Below the pieces are notes generated by a model. It made no database searches. It saw only the letters and a list, made by a program, of their open reading frames with translations, and was not told the origin of the DNA. This document shows positions 17,851 through 27,370 of a stretch of 64,000 bases of DNA, piece after piece. Source of the DNA: Aureibaculum flavum (GTDB lineage Bacteria; Bacteroidota; Bacteroidia; Flavobacteriales; Flavobacteriaceae); contig NZ_JAEHFJ010000003.1 of the NCBI RefSeq assembly GCF_016406085.1, positions 250,288 through 314,287 of the forward strand. The letters run 5' to 3'. Each line of letters starts with the position of its first letter. Position 1 is the first letter of the stretch. A program made the position numbers and the translations under genes.

Positions 17851-19080
17851 TTAATCAACACTTAAATTATCAAGCTGTTGTCTGTATGGTTTAATAAAGT
17901 TTAAATACCCTGTTTTAAGACTGTCTTTAATAGGTTCTGCTGATGGTAATTTTTCTTTTAATGGATCTACCTGCACTCCGTTTTTCCAAAAACGATAACA
18001 AACATGAGGTCCAGAAGTATTACCAGTCATACCAACATAGCCTATGACATCGCCCTGTTTAACAAAATCGCCTTTTTTTACAGCACGTTTACTCATATGT
18101 AAATATTGAGTAGTATACACTGAATTATGCTTAACCTTAACATAATTTCCGTTACCTCCTCTTCTAGCAGATTCTATTACCGTACCATTTGCGGTACTCA
18201 TAATTGGTGTACCTACTCCAGCGGCAAAATCAGTACCTCTATGTGGCTTTATTTTACCATAATATCTAATAAAACGCTTTAGGTTATATCGAGATGATAT
18301 TCTACTAAAACTTAAAGGAGCCTTAAGAAACTGTCTTCTTAATGAGTTGGCTGTATCATCATAATAATCAGATATATTTTTAGTAGAATCTGTTACAAAA
18401 TTAAACGCATAAAAAGGTTGATTTTTATGTTCAAAGTATGCTGCTTTTATTTCTCCTAAACCAGCATAGATAGTATCGTCAATAAATTTTTCTTCGTATA
18501 TAACTTTAAAATTATCGCCTTTTTGAAGGTGGAAAAAATCGACCGTCCAAGCATAAACATCAGACAATTCATTTACCAAAGCATAATCTAGACCTTTGTC
18601 TTGCATCACCAAAGAAAGGGCATATAAAGTATCAGAAATAGCTCCAGAAGCTTCTTTTACTACTGTTTTAATTTTCTTTTCATGAAATTCGTAAAAGATA
18701 GTGTCTGTAAAATCAATAATCACATATTCAGTTATTCTGGGTTGGTATACAAATACCTGAGCTTTTTCTGTAGTATCCTTATTGGCTAATATAACATAAG
18801 GTTTACCAACTATTAATTTGGCTACGTTAAATGTATCTTTAACCGATTCCACTATGTTGTAAACTTCACTATAATCTACATGATGACTGTTTAGTATTTC
18901 ACCAAAACTATCACCATTTCTAATGGTGTCTTCAATTACTTTATAATCATCCAAAGTATAACCAAATTTTTGAATCAGTTCGGGAATTTCAATTTTAGTT
19001 GAGATAACTTCTTCTTCAATTTTATCACTTTTACATGAAAAAAAGAATACAATTATGAGGAGAAAAATAACGTTTTTCAC
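17851..19080 (-). CDS. Lipoprotein M23 family peptidase with altered HxH motif
   Basis: This 409-residue protein starts at a GTG at 19080 and has a lipoprotein signal (VIFLLIIVFFFSC). The C-terminal half is a LytM/peptidase M23 domain: H280 and D284 in HRGTD are the first zinc ligands and YLHMSK follows. The last motif reads GPHVCYRFW, so H359 is present but the usual second His ligand is C361. M23 enzymes cut peptidoglycan cross-bridges; with Cys as third ligand it may still bind zinc. It would be anchored in the periplasm-facing or surface envelope. DUF3108 gene lies just upstream on the same strand. Confidence 0.85.
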   Translation of the reverse strand: MKNVIFLLIIVFFFSCKSDKIEEEVISTKIEIPELIQKFGYTLDDYKVIEDTIRNGDSFGEILNSHHVDYSEVYNIVESVKDTFNVAKLIVGKPYVILANKDTTEKAQVFVYQPRITEYVIIDFTDTIFYEFHEKKIKTVVKEASGAISDTLYALSLVMQDKGLDYALVNELSDVYAWTVDFFHLQKGDNFKVIYEEKFIDDTIYAGLGEIKAAYFEHKNQPFYAFNFVTDSTKNISDYYDDTANSLRRQFLKAPLSFSRISSRYNLKRFIRYYGKIKPHRGTDFAAGVGTPIMSTANGTVIESARRGGNGNYVKVKHNSVYTTQYLHMSKRAVKKGDFVKQGDVIGYVGMTGNTSGPHVCYRFWKNGVQVDPLKEKLPSAEPIKDSLKTGYLNFIKPYRQQLDNLSVD

Positions 19081-19190
19081 TGTGTTTTATTGGCTTTTTT
19101 TAATAGAATGCCACAAATCTACTATTTTACCAACTATGAATAAAGTTAAAGTAACAAAAATTTGTATCTAGGATTTTGAAAGCACAGATA

Positions 19191-19967
19191 TTAATCAAAA
19201 ATTATAGGAAAAGAATTTGCCAAACCCTTATAAATATCTAAGTCTGCTCTTAACGATCCGACAGCTAAATCTGCCTTAATACGAAGTGGTATTTTATTTT
19301 TATCATTACTAACCCAAACGGTTATACTTTCCTTAGCTTTAAAAACACGACCCGCCTGCACCAATGGTCTAAACTTTGCACTGGCTACTTTACCAAATTT
19401 TGTTTTAATTGTTTCTGTACCTAAATAACGTAACTTAAAAGGATAATTTTTTTCATCAAAAAACATGGTTAATTTGACTTCATCACCAGGTTTCATTTTT
19501 GAAATATCTTGATTTCTTAAATAATATAAAGTAGAAAGCATATCATGCACACCCTGAGCTGTGCTAAACATTTCTTCTGTCTTTTTTTCATGATCTTTAA
19601 CAGTAGCTTTATTACTATTTTGATGGAAATGTATTTCTTTATCTTTTGTATAACCACCTTCATCTATCTTTCTAATGAATTTATATGGAAGTAAATTATT
19701 CTTATAAAAATAGGTTTGATAATCATCATTAACTTTAAAAAACCATCCTGTAACTCCAGTAGTTTTTCCTTTCCCCTTGATATGAAAAGAAGACTTCCCA
19801 TTATTAGTACTTTCCTTAATCTCTAAGGTTGCACTACCCGCATTAAACCAATTACTATAACTGATTCTATATTTTAATAATTCTCCCTTTTTAAACGCAG
19901 GTCTAACATTTTGTGCTTGCAGAACAAAAGAAAAGATAAGTAAAAGAAATAGTGTCTTTTTATACAT
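19191..19967 (-). CDS. DUF3108 domain periplasmic protein
   Basis: This 258-residue protein has a signal peptide (FLLLIFSFVLQAQNVRP, cleavage near residue 19). The body matches the DUF3108 pattern: FKKGELLKYRISYSNWF at the start, a WFFKVNDDYQTYF stretch in the middle and ITVWVSNDKNKIPLRI near the end. The fold is thought to be a periplasmic beta-sandwich of unknown function. It lies immediately upstream of the M23 lipoprotein gene on the same strand (110-bp gap), a plausible two-gene envelope unit. Confidence 0.75.
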   Translation of the reverse strand: MYKKTLFLLLIFSFVLQAQNVRPAFKKGELLKYRISYSNWFNAGSATLEIKESTNNGKSSFHIKGKGKTTGVTGWFFKVNDDYQTYFYKNNLLPYKFIRKIDEGGYTKDKEIHFHQNSNKATVKDHEKKTEEMFSTAQGVHDMLSTLYYLRNQDISKMKPGDEVKLTMFFDEKNYPFKLRYLGTETIKTKFGKVASAKFRPLVQAGRVFKAKESITVWVSNDKNKIPLRIKADLAVGSLRADLDIYKGLANSFPIIFD

Positions 19968-20153
19968 GTTTAATCTATTTGTATGATAAAATACAATTAT
20001 TGTTCCAAAAAAGAAAACCCTTAAAAATAATACATTTTAAGAGTTTAACTAATTTCATTGTCAATTTTATTATAGTAGCTTGTTCAATACTTTCAAAACC
20101 TCATCATCCCTATAGTTTCTAACGGTCAATTTATTCTTTTTATTAGAGGTAAT

Positions 20154-20546
20154 TTATTGTCGCTCAAAAACACCACTACTTTCAGTTTCTTCTCCGCTAT
20201 TTGAAACCATAATTAGTAGATCACCATCAAATTTAGGAGTTACCACATCACCATCAATATTATATAGGCTATTGCCAACGTTTACCCAAGAACCTTCATC
20301 AATTTTACCCATTGAAATACATGCATTAGTATCATTAGAACCAAAATGTTCCACCTCAAAGAGTCCATCTGTCTTAAAATCAAGTAAAACGGCATCTTTA
20401 CAATCTATTGTATTCACAATTCCATGAGACCTAATTTCAATCAACTTCCATTTTCCAAGTAATTCATCTTGATTGGAAGCGTCTTCATTATTGTCACAAG
20501 CCATAAAAGTTATGGCAACAGTAAGTAATAATATAAAGGTTTTCAT
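20154..20546 (-). CDS. Small lipocalin-like lipoprotein
   Basis: This 130-residue protein has a lipoprotein signal (FILLLTVAITFMAC, Cys near residue 16) followed by DNNEDASNQDE, an acidic run compatible with surface export. LLGKWKLIEI right after it is the typical opening of Bacteroidota lipocalin-like domains, followed by short beta strands. No ligand can be inferred. It lies between the TDO-family gene and DUF3108, all on the minus strand. Confidence 0.6.
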   Translation of the reverse strand: MKTFILLLTVAITFMACDNNEDASNQDELLGKWKLIEIRSHGIVNTIDCKDAVLLDFKTDGLFEVEHFGSNDTNACISMGKIDEGSWVNVGNSLYNIDGDVVTPKFDGDLLIMVSNSGEETESSGVFERQ

Positions 20547-20585
20547 TAGTAGTTAATCATTAGGTTGACTACCTTAACGAGAAAA

Positions 20586-21527
20586 CTAAGTCAATATTTT
20601 ATAAGCTTCTAAATTTGTTACTCCCCAATTCTCAAATTCTTCTCTACTCCATAAATCAGGAAAAAATATTCTTTTTTGATATTTTGGGTGCATGTATTTT
20701 CGCCAATCACTACCTCCTGTAGCCTCATCTTGAGTGCCTATGTACTTACCTGCAGCCTCGTAATGCGACATTACCCATTTAATATTAATACAATAATCTA
20801 AATGACGCATGGCATTAATTAAATCAATATTTTCTTTATCTTTTTTAGGTAACGATTTAAATTTTGCCCATAAATTGATACTATTATATTCCTTCATAGT
20901 ATCTAAAAATTTCGTTTTATACTTTTTTTCAAATTGTTCTAATAAATATGACTTTTCACCTGTTTTATAATCTTTACCAGCAGCTTGCCAATACAAATGT
21001 TCAAAGGCATTTTCAAATGGAGTATTCCGATCAATTTTTGACCTAAATCTATAATCTATTAAGTTAATTAATTCTGTACTACAGAACTCAATCAATCGAT
21101 ATTGAGCACTTTGAAACCCACTCGCAGGTGTTAATGTATCTCTAAATTTCGCATATTGCTCACGTTCCATGCCATCTCCCATAATAGTAAAAGAGGCAGT
21201 AAGCATATCAAAATAACGACTTATCCGCATTAACCTTTCTGTAAAAAATTTAGTAGTCAAATTTTCATGATGGGCCACCTGTTCAATTTCCCAACGTATC
21301 ATTTTAAAGATAAGTTCATTAATTTGATGGTACATGATAAAGACCATTTCATCTTTAAAACCGGTTCGCTGTACTTGTAAATTTAGCAAGGCATCGGTTT
21401 GAATATAATCCCAATAAGTGATGGGTTTACTGTACAACAATCCATCCAATTGCGTTTCTAAATCTTGATCGATGGCGTCGTATTTTTCTTTTAATAGTTT
21501 TATTCTCTGTTCAATGTTCTTATCCAT
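20586..21527 (-). CDS. Tryptophan 2,3-dioxygenase family protein
   Basis: From the ATG at 21527 the protein has 313 residues. Family marks are DEMVFIMYHQINELIFKM (active-site His in YHQ), SGFQSAQYRLIEF and the C-terminal ATGGSDWRKYM, which aligns with the heme-domain GTGGSSG loop; the preceding MSHYEAAGKY provides the likely axial heme His. The family oxidises L-tryptophan to N-formylkynurenine. No other kynurenine gene is in the window, and the C-terminal motif differs from classical enzymes, so substrate is uncertain. An alternative upstream start at 21548 would place the start inside the promoter box, so I reject it. Confidence 0.8.
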   Translation of the reverse strand: MDKNIEQRIKLLKEKYDAIDQDLETQLDGLLYSKPITYWDYIQTDALLNLQVQRTGFKDEMVFIMYHQINELIFKMIRWEIEQVAHHENLTTKFFTERLMRISRYFDMLTASFTIMGDGMEREQYAKFRDTLTPASGFQSAQYRLIEFCSTELINLIDYRFRSKIDRNTPFENAFEHLYWQAAGKDYKTGEKSYLLEQFEKKYKTKFLDTMKEYNSINLWAKFKSLPKKDKENIDLINAMRHLDYCINIKWVMSHYEAAGKYIGTQDEATGGSDWRKYMHPKYQKRIFFPDLWSREEFENWGVTNLEAYKILT

Positions 21528-21545
21528 TCCGTATAATTTGATACA

Positions 21546-21553
21546 CAAATATA
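21546..21553 (-). promoter_or_regulatory. -7 promoter element for the TDO-family gene
   Basis: TATATTTG on the minus strand is an exact TAnnTTTG match, 18 bp upstream of the ATG at 21527 and just beyond the tilS stop. It supports the shorter start and separate transcription from tilS. Confidence 0.5.
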
Positions 21554-21555
21554 GT

Positions 21556-22872
21556 TTAAATCAATTCTAACTTCAGAATAGTTTTTGTACTGTCAGTTAC
21601 TTTAAATCTTTCATCTAACCTGGAATCAATAACCCAAACAATTTTATCATCTGAAATTAATACCCAAGTATTTTCTTTGTCAAATAAAGAGTATTTCTGG
21701 TCTTTAAAAAATTTACTCAATTTCTTTTTACCCTGCATGCCAAAAGGGTAAAAATAATCACCATGTTGCCATTTTCTTATTGCTATTGGCCATTTAAGTT
21801 GATCAGCATCTACAAATATTATATGTGATTCCTTAACAGGATAAAAGTTATCAGATTTAGTGATTTTAAGTTGAAACGATGCCGTTTGAAGACTACTTGG
21901 AAAGCTATTTAAAGTATAAACTTCATTTCCAGGTTCAACTAATATTGGCGATATAATTAAAAAATCTCTATCCTTGAGAATACGATGTGAATTACTCACA
22001 ACAAATTTACCTGCTTGTGCCTCCAACAAATTAAAAATATCATCCCAAGCCGTAAAATTATAACCCCTTAAAAGCTCATATAATAGGGCTCTACTATGTA
22101 CCAATTTTTTAAGCTCAACAATATCTAGTTTTAGAATACCATTAGCATCAGAATGCACAACTTTGAGCTTTATATTATCTACAGATGCTGCAACTATTTG
22201 TTGTGTACCTTTTAGGTGATGAATAGTGGTTGAAAAAGTATCTAAAAACCTTGGATTGATTGATTTTAATGCAGGAATCACATCATGTCTTAATTTATTT
22301 CTTAGATATTTAGTTTCTGCATTTGAAGCGTCTTCTCTCCAATTTAAATTTTGTTTTCGAGCATATTGCTCAATTTGATTTCTACTAAAAGGTAACAAAG
22401 GCCTTACAATAACTCCATTTTTTTCTGGAATACCTGTCAATCCATCTAACCCTGTACCTCTACTTAAATTGATTAAAAAAGTTTCCAAATTATCATCGGC
22501 ATGATGTCCTGTTACTATATAATCTAAATCGTTATCAACTAATAAATTTTCAAACCAATTATATCGTAATTCTCTAGCTGCTAATTGAATGGAAAGCTTT
22601 TCCGCTTTTGCAATTGCTTTGGTTTCAAACTTCTTTGTAAACAGGGGACTTTGAATTCTACTCGCCATTTCGGTTACAAAAACCTCATCTTGATGAGCGT
22701 CAGCTCCTCTTAATTGAAAATTACAATGGGCTAATGAAATGTCAAAGTCCAACTCATTTAACAGTTCAGCAAGCACAACACTATCTACACCTCCTGAAAT
22801 GGCAATAAGTAGTTTCTTATCTTTTAGATAAGGAAAACTAGTGGTGATATGTTCAGAAAACTGGTCTAACAA
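21556..22872 (-). CDS. tilS: tRNA(Ile)-lysidine synthetase
   Basis: Cytoplasmic enzyme that attaches lysine to C34 of tRNA-Ile(CAU), changing its decoding to AUA. The PP-loop AISGGVDSVVL lies near the N-terminus, with LAHCNFQLRG and VTGHHADDNLETFLINLSRG following. The C-terminal domain contains the KKLSKFFKDQK motif. No ATG precedes the PP-loop. A TTG at 22872 gives MLDQFSEHI, close to the common family N-terminus; a second TTG at 22902 lies inside the hppA terminator and is less likely. Length from 22872 is about 438 residues. Confidence 0.92.
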   Translation of the reverse strand: MLDQFSEHITTSFPYLKDKKLLIAISGGVDSVVLAELLNELDFDISLAHCNFQLRGADAHQDEVFVTEMASRIQSPLFTKKFETKAIAKAEKLSIQLAARELRYNWFENLLVDNDLDYIVTGHHADDNLETFLINLSRGTGLDGLTGIPEKNGVIVRPLLPFSRNQIEQYARKQNLNWREDASNAETKYLRNKLRHDVIPALKSINPRFLDTFSTTIHHLKGTQQIVAASVDNIKLKVVHSDANGILKLDIVELKKLVHSRALLYELLRGYNFTAWDDIFNLLEAQAGKFVVSNSHRILKDRDFLIISPILVEPGNEVYTLNSFPSSLQTASFQLKITKSDNFYPVKESHIIFVDADQLKWPIAIRKWQHGDYFYPFGMQGKKKLSKFFKDQKYSLFDKENTWVLISDDKIVWVIDSRLDERFKVTDSTKTILKLELI

Positions 22873-22900
22873 AACTTGGTAAAGGTAATCGTTATAAAGC

Positions 22901-22944
22901 AAAAAACCGTCTCTTCCGAAGTATTGGGATGAGACGGCTTTTTT
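22901..22944 (-). terminator. Intrinsic terminator of hppA
   Basis: On the minus strand GCCGTCTC (22938-22931) and GAGACGG (22913-22907) form a stem with a 17-nt loop, followed by a run of T. It lies 21 bp after the hppA stop and just before tilS. Confidence 0.8.
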
Positions 22945-22964
22945 ATAATTATTTAATTTATTAT

Positions 22965-25343
22965 TTACTCTTCGTAATGATTGGCAACTAATAAATCAAC
23001 ATCGTCACCTTCTACAGTTTCAACAGTAACGTCTTTTACACCATCCACTTCCGTAGTAGTAATAACAGTAGCATTTTTTTCACCGTTTTCCTTTTTAACC
23101 AAAACTTTCATTTCTTTATTAACGTCGTCAGCAACTGAAATTACCGTCTCTTGTTGAGCTGATGTACTTTCGTTAGTATAGGCTGTTACTGTTTCAGCAG
23201 AAATTGCAATACTAGGAGCAATAACTAAAGCTACCACTGACATTAATTTTAAAAGAATGTTTAAAGAAGGACCAGAAGTATCTTTAAAAGGATCACCAAC
23301 TGTATCACCTACAACCGCTGCTTTGTGAGCGTCTGTACCTTTACGACCTTCCTCTTCAATTGTTTTCTTTGCATTATCCCAAGCACCACCTGCATTTGAT
23401 TGGAAAATTGCCATCAACACACCACAGGTAGTTACACCTGCCAATACGCCTCCTAACATTTCAGCACCACCAATAAAACCAACAGCTACAGGTACAGCAA
23501 TTGCTAATAAACCTGGTAATACCATTTCTCTTATTGAAGCTTTTGTAGAAATATCAATACATTTTCCATAATCTGCTACACCATCAGCAGCATCAAAAAT
23601 AGCTCTATCTTCTTTAGAAGCTTTGGTCATATCAGAATCATACTTACGCATAATACCTAATGCAGCCTTTAATTCTGGTATATCTCTAAACTGACGTCTA
23701 ACTTCTTCAATCATCGCCATAGCAGCACGGCCTACAGCATTCATTGACAAGGCAGAGAATACAAATGGCAACATACCACCTACTAAAAGACCTGCCATAA
23801 TTTTAGGCTGAGAGACATCAATTGCAATAACACCTGCTGTCTTCATAAAAGCTGCGAATAAAGCTAAAGCAGTCAATGCTGCAGAAGCAATTGCAAAACC
23901 TTTACCAACCGCCGCAGTTGTATTACCCACTGCATCTAATTTATCTGTACGTTGACGAACTTCACTTGGTAATTCTGCCATTTCAGCAATACCACCTGCA
24001 TTATCACAAATTGGACCATAAGCATCTACTGCCAATTGAATCCCTGTATTTGCTAACATACCCACCGCAGCGATAGCAATACCATATAAACCAGCAAAAT
24101 GATGTGATACCATAATTGCAGCTGCAATTAAAAGAATAGGAATCATTGTAGACATCATTCCCACACCTAGACCAGCAATAATATTTGTAGCTGCCCCTGT
24201 TTCAGATTGTTTAACAATTGACATTACAGGTTTTTTACCTGTAGCTGTATAATACTCGGTTATTTTACCAACACCCAAACCAGCAATTAAACCAGCAACT
24301 GTTGCCCAAAATACACCCATAGCACCAGAAGGTAACCCTTCTACAGATTCTGGAATTAGAGCATTAATTATAAAATAAGAAGCCACCACCATTAAACCTG
24401 CAGAACCAAATTCTCCAATATTTAATGCTGTTTGTGGGTTTCCACCATCTTTTACTCTTACAAAAAATGTACCTAAGATTGACATTATTATACCTACTGC
24501 TCCAAGAACTAAAGGTAAATATACAGCACCTAAGCCATCAAAATCAGGAGTTAAGATAAAAGCACCTAATACCATAGTTCCAATAATAGAACCTACATAA
24601 GATTCAAATAAATCTGCTCCCATACCTGCAACATCACCAACATTATCACCAACATTATCTGCAATTGTAGCAGGGTTTAACGGATGATCTTCGGGAATAC
24701 CCGCTTCCACTTTACCAACTAAATCTGCACCTACATCGGCAGCTTTAGTATAAATACCACCACCTACACGGGCAAATAATGCAATGGAAGATGCTCCTAA
24801 TGAAAATCCTGAAAGCACATTTAATACCATTGCTAAATTTTCACTGCCAGGCCACATATTTTGATAGAACATGAATAAACTACTTAATCCTAGAATACCT
24901 AGACCTACAACGCCTAATCCCATTACAGCACCTCCGGCAAAGGCTACTTCTAATGCACGCCCTAAAGATGTTCTAGCGGCTTGTGTCGTTCTAACATTTG
25001 CTTTGGTTGCAACTTTCATTCCTATAAATCCAGCCAAGGCAGAACAAATAGCTCCTACAATAAATGATATCGCTACCATCCAATGTGAAATGTGAACATC
25101 GGTTTCCTCCCCATATTCAGAAGTACCTTTAAAGAAAAGTAAGATAGCAACTGCTATCACGAAAATTGCTAGAACTTTGTATTCTGCTTTTAAAAATGCC
25201 ATAGCTCCGTCTGCAATGTTCTTTGCAATTCTTGACATTTTTTCATCACCAACTTCTTGCTTTGAAACCCATCCGCTTTTTAGTAAAACGAAAATTAAAG
25301 CTACAACACCAAATAGTGGTAAAAATTTTATTATTAATTCCAT
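22965..25343 (-). CDS. hppA: Membrane-bound ion-pumping pyrophosphatase
   Basis: This 792-residue inner-membrane enzyme hydrolyses pyrophosphate to pump H+ or Na+. The substrate-binding signature [19 protein letters not shown] and the [12 protein letters not shown] acidic motif are intact, as is [14 protein letters not shown] near the C-terminus. In [10 protein letters not shown], Ala at about residue 477 occupies the position where K+-independent enzymes have Lys, so this looks like the K+-dependent class. A hydrophilic tail of about 70 residues follows the last membrane helix and is not part of the core fold. The gene has its own promoter, a leader hairpin and a terminator. Confidence 0.95.
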   Translation of the reverse strand: MELIIKFLPLFGVVALIFVLLKSGWVSKQEVGDEKMSRIAKNIADGAMAFLKAEYKVLAIFVIAVAILLFFKGTSEYGEETDVHISHWMVAISFIVGAICSALAGFIGMKVATKANVRTTQAARTSLGRALEVAFAGGAVMGLGVVGLGILGLSSLFMFYQNMWPGSENLAMVLNVLSGFSLGASSIALFARVGGGIYTKAADVGADLVGKVEAGIPEDHPLNPATIADNVGDNVGDVAGMGADLFESYVGSIIGTMVLGAFILTPDFDGLGAVYLPLVLGAVGIIMSILGTFFVRVKDGGNPQTALNIGEFGSAGLMVVASYFIINALIPESVEGLPSGAMGVFWATVAGLIAGLGVGKITEYYTATGKKPVMSIVKQSETGAATNIIAGLGVGMMSTMIPILLIAAAIMVSHHFAGLYGIAIAAVGMLANTGIQLAVDAYGPICDNAGGIAEMAELPSEVRQRTDKLDAVGNTTAAVGKGFAIASAALTALALFAAFMKTAGVIAIDVSQPKIMAGLLVGGMLPFVFSALSMNAVGRAAMAMIEEVRRQFRDIPELKAALGIMRKYDSDMTKASKEDRAIFDAADGVADYGKCIDISTKASIREMVLPGLLAIAVPVAVGFIGGAEMLGGVLAGVTTCGVLMAIFQSNAGGAWDNAKKTIEEEGRKGTDAHKAAVVGDTVGDPFKDTSGPSLNILLKLMSVVALVIAPSIAISAETVTAYTNESTSAQQETVISVADDVNKEMKVLVKKENGEKNATVITTTEVDGVKDVTVETVEGDDVDLLVANHYEE

Positions 25344-25371
25344 AGAGTATAAATTAGGTTAGTTTAAGTTT

Positions 25372-25412
25372 TAGACGTTTTTGAGTTTCAAACGTCTATA
25401 CAAACAAAAGTA
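25372..25412 (-). promoter_or_regulatory. hppA promoter and 5' leader hairpin
   Basis: TACTTTTG on the minus strand (25412-25405) is an exact -7 match. Starting a few bases downstream, arms TAGACGTTT (25398-25390) and AAACGTCTA (25380-25372) form a perfect 9-bp stem with a 9-nt loop, so the hppA mRNA should begin with a hairpin 29 nt before the ATG. Possible role in mRNA stability or control. Confidence 0.5.
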
Positions 25413-25424
25413 GTAAAACTGTAT

Positions 25425-25460
25425 ATATAAAAAAAACTACGCTATAAAATAACGTAGTTT
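25425..25460 (-). terminator. Intrinsic terminator of ppa
   Basis: On the minus strand AAACTACG (25460-25453) pairs with CGTAGTTT (25441-25434), followed by a run of T ending near 25425. Confidence 0.75.
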
Positions 25461-25488
25461 AAACAATTTATAAATAACTATTTAGAAA

Positions 25489-26019
25489 TTAAATAGTAAA
25501 AGTTCTATTCTTTTTATGCTCACTGTCATTATATCTTTGAACACATTCATTATATATTTTCAACGCCTCTTCAGCATTTCCCCAGCCACCTGTATCAACT
25601 TTCTTTTTTTCTAAATCTTTATACACTTGAAAGAAATGTTCAATTTCTTTTAATCTATGTGGATTTAAATCGCTAACGTCACTATTATTACTCCAAATAG
25701 GATCTGAAACTGGTACGCAAATGATTTTTTCATCAGGTCCTTTTTCATCTGTCATGTGAAAAACTCCGATTGGTCTTACTTCCATAACAACCATTGGATA
25801 AGTAGGCTCATGTCCTAAAACTAGGACATCTAAAGGATCACTATCTAAAGCTAACGTTTCTGGTATAAACCCATAATCCCCTGGATACATCATTGATGAG
25901 AAGAGCATACGATCAAATCTTATCTTATTTAAGGCAAAATCATATTCATATTTATTTCTACTACCTTTTGGTATTTCAATCAATACATCAAATGTAACAT
26001 CTTTCTTTTTTGAACTCAT
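25489..26019 (-). CDS. ppa: Soluble inorganic pyrophosphatase
   Basis: This 176-residue family I enzyme hydrolyses pyrophosphate in the cytoplasm. Active-site features are visible: EIPKGSRNKYEYD near residue 16, the MMYPGDYGFIPETLALDSDPLDVLVL metal-binding segment (DxDPxD form) in the middle and DPIWSNNSDVSDL after it. It is next to hppA on the same strand, with its own promoter and terminator, so the two pyrophosphatases are neighbours but probably separate transcripts. Confidence 0.95.
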   Translation of the reverse strand: MSSKKKDVTFDVLIEIPKGSRNKYEYDFALNKIRFDRMLFSSMMYPGDYGFIPETLALDSDPLDVLVLGHEPTYPMVVMEVRPIGVFHMTDEKGPDEKIICVPVSDPIWSNNSDVSDLNPHRLKEIEHFFQVYKDLEKKKVDTGGWGNAEEALKIYNECVQRYNDSEHKKNRTFTI

Positions 26020-26040
26020 TTCTCTTTATTTAATTTTTAG

Positions 26041-26048
26041 CAAAAGTA
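26041..26048 (-). promoter_or_regulatory. -7 promoter element for ppa
   Basis: TACTTTTG on the minus strand, exact TAnnTTTG match, 21 bp upstream of the ppa ATG. Confidence 0.5.
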
Positions 26049-26188
26049 ATAAAAAGAATAGAATTTTTTGCATCATGTCCATATAGATATGACGTAAAAT
26101 AAAGAGCTACTATAACGAGTTATATTAAGTACTTTAAACTTTAAAAATAAATATAACAATTAAATGTCAAGGGAATCAAAATATTTTT

Positions 26189-26196
26189 TACTTTTG
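26189..26196 (+). promoter_or_regulatory. -7 promoter element for tRNA-Leu
   Basis: TACTTTTG, exact match, 42 bp upstream of the tRNA 5' end. No clear -33 element. Confidence 0.45.
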
Positions 26197-26238
26197 CACC
26201 CTCATATCCAACATGATATGTTAATGTTTGTTTACAAT

Positions 26239-26320
26239 GCCTTGGTGGTGGAACTGGTAGACACGCTGGATTCAAAATCCAGTTCTTTCGGGAGTGTGGG
26301 TTCGATTCCCACCCAAGGTA
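26239..26320 (+). tRNA. tRNA-Leu (anticodon CAA)
   Basis: The 7-bp acceptor stem pairs GCCTTGG (26239-26245) with CCAAGGT (26313-26319). The anticodon arm CTGGA-TTCAAAA-TCCAG places CAA in the loop, reading UUG codons. A long variable arm (class II tRNA) and the T-arm GTGGG-TTCGATT-CCCAC follow. CCA is not encoded. Confidence 0.95.
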
Positions 26321-26396
26321 CTAAAAGAGTTATAAATTGTGAGTTCTGAATACGAGTGTCTAAATCTCATATATAAAGTCTAACATAGCATTCCCT

Positions 26397-27338
26397 ATGA
26401 AACAAAAAATACCTAAACCTAAACTTTTTGCTTGTTCTCAGTCTGTTGAATTAGCTACAGAAATTGCTGCAGCTTACGGTTGTAAATTAGGCAAATCTAA
26501 AAAGAATGTTTTTAGTGATGGTGAGTTTCAGGTTTCTTTTGAGGAGTCTATAAGAGGGCGTCGTATTTTTATCATTGGTTCAACATTTCCTAATTCTGAT
26601 AATTTAATGGAAATGTTATTAATGATTGATGCCGCTAAACGAGCATCAGCTAGACATATAACTGCAGTTATACCTTATTTTGGATGGGCTAGACAAGATC
26701 GTAAAGACAAGCCAAGAGTGCCTATTGCAGCTAAATTAGTTGCTAAACTATTAGAATCTGCCGGTGCAACAAGAATTATCACCATGGATTTACACGCAGA
26801 TCAAATTCAAGGTTTCTTTGAAAAGCCCGTTGATCATCTTTTTGCTTCAACCATCTTTTTACCGGCAATTAAAGCTCTTAATTTAGATAATATTACGGTT
26901 GCATCTCCAGACATGGGAGGTTCAAAAAGAGCGTATGCTTATTCTAAATTTTTGAAAAGCGAAGTTGTAATTTGTTACAAGGAACGTAAAAAAGCGAATG
27001 TAATTTCTCATATGGAGCTCATTGGAAATGTAGAAGGTAGAAATGTAATTCTAGTTGATGATATGATCGATACTGCCGGAACGTTAACTAAAGCTGCGGA
27101 TTTAATGATGGAAAAAGGAGCTAAAAGTGTACGTGCAATTTGTACACACCCCGTTTTATCTGGTCAAGCATATGAACGAATTCAAAACTCTAAACTAGAG
27201 GAACTTATAATTACAAACACAATACCATTAAAAAAACAAATTGATAAGATTAAAGTAGTATCTTGTGCCCCTTTATTTGCTGATATTATGCATAAAGTAC
27301 AAAATAACAATTCTATCAGTGGACAATTTTTAATGTAA
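26397..27338 (+). CDS. prs: Ribose-phosphate pyrophosphokinase
   Basis: This 313-residue cytoplasmic enzyme makes PRPP from ribose-5-phosphate and ATP, feeding nucleotide, histidine and tryptophan synthesis. Motifs include KNVFSDGEFQVSFEESIRG near residue 37, YFGWARQDRKDKPR near residue 98, the MDLHADQIQGFF region near residue 127 and the PRPP-binding loop VILVDDMIDTAGTL near residue 218. It is followed 32 bp later by rplY on the same strand, an arrangement common in Bacteroidota. Confidence 0.96.
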   Translation: MKQKIPKPKLFACSQSVELATEIAAAYGCKLGKSKKNVFSDGEFQVSFEESIRGRRIFIIGSTFPNSDNLMEMLLMIDAAKRASARHITAVIPYFGWARQDRKDKPRVPIAAKLVAKLLESAGATRIITMDLHADQIQGFFEKPVDHLFASTIFLPAIKALNLDNITVASPDMGGSKRAYAYSKFLKSEVVICYKERKKANVISHMELIGNVEGRNVILVDDMIDTAGTLTKAADLMMEKGAKSVRAICTHPVLSGQAYERIQNSKLEELIITNTIPLKKQIDKIKVVSCAPLFADIMHKVQNNNSISGQFLM

Positions 27339-27370
27339 TATAAATCAGAAACAATTAAATAAATAAATAA

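Noticed and set aside
26164-26349. Open frame overlapping the tRNA
   Set aside because: It reads straight through tRNA-Leu and has no conserved features.
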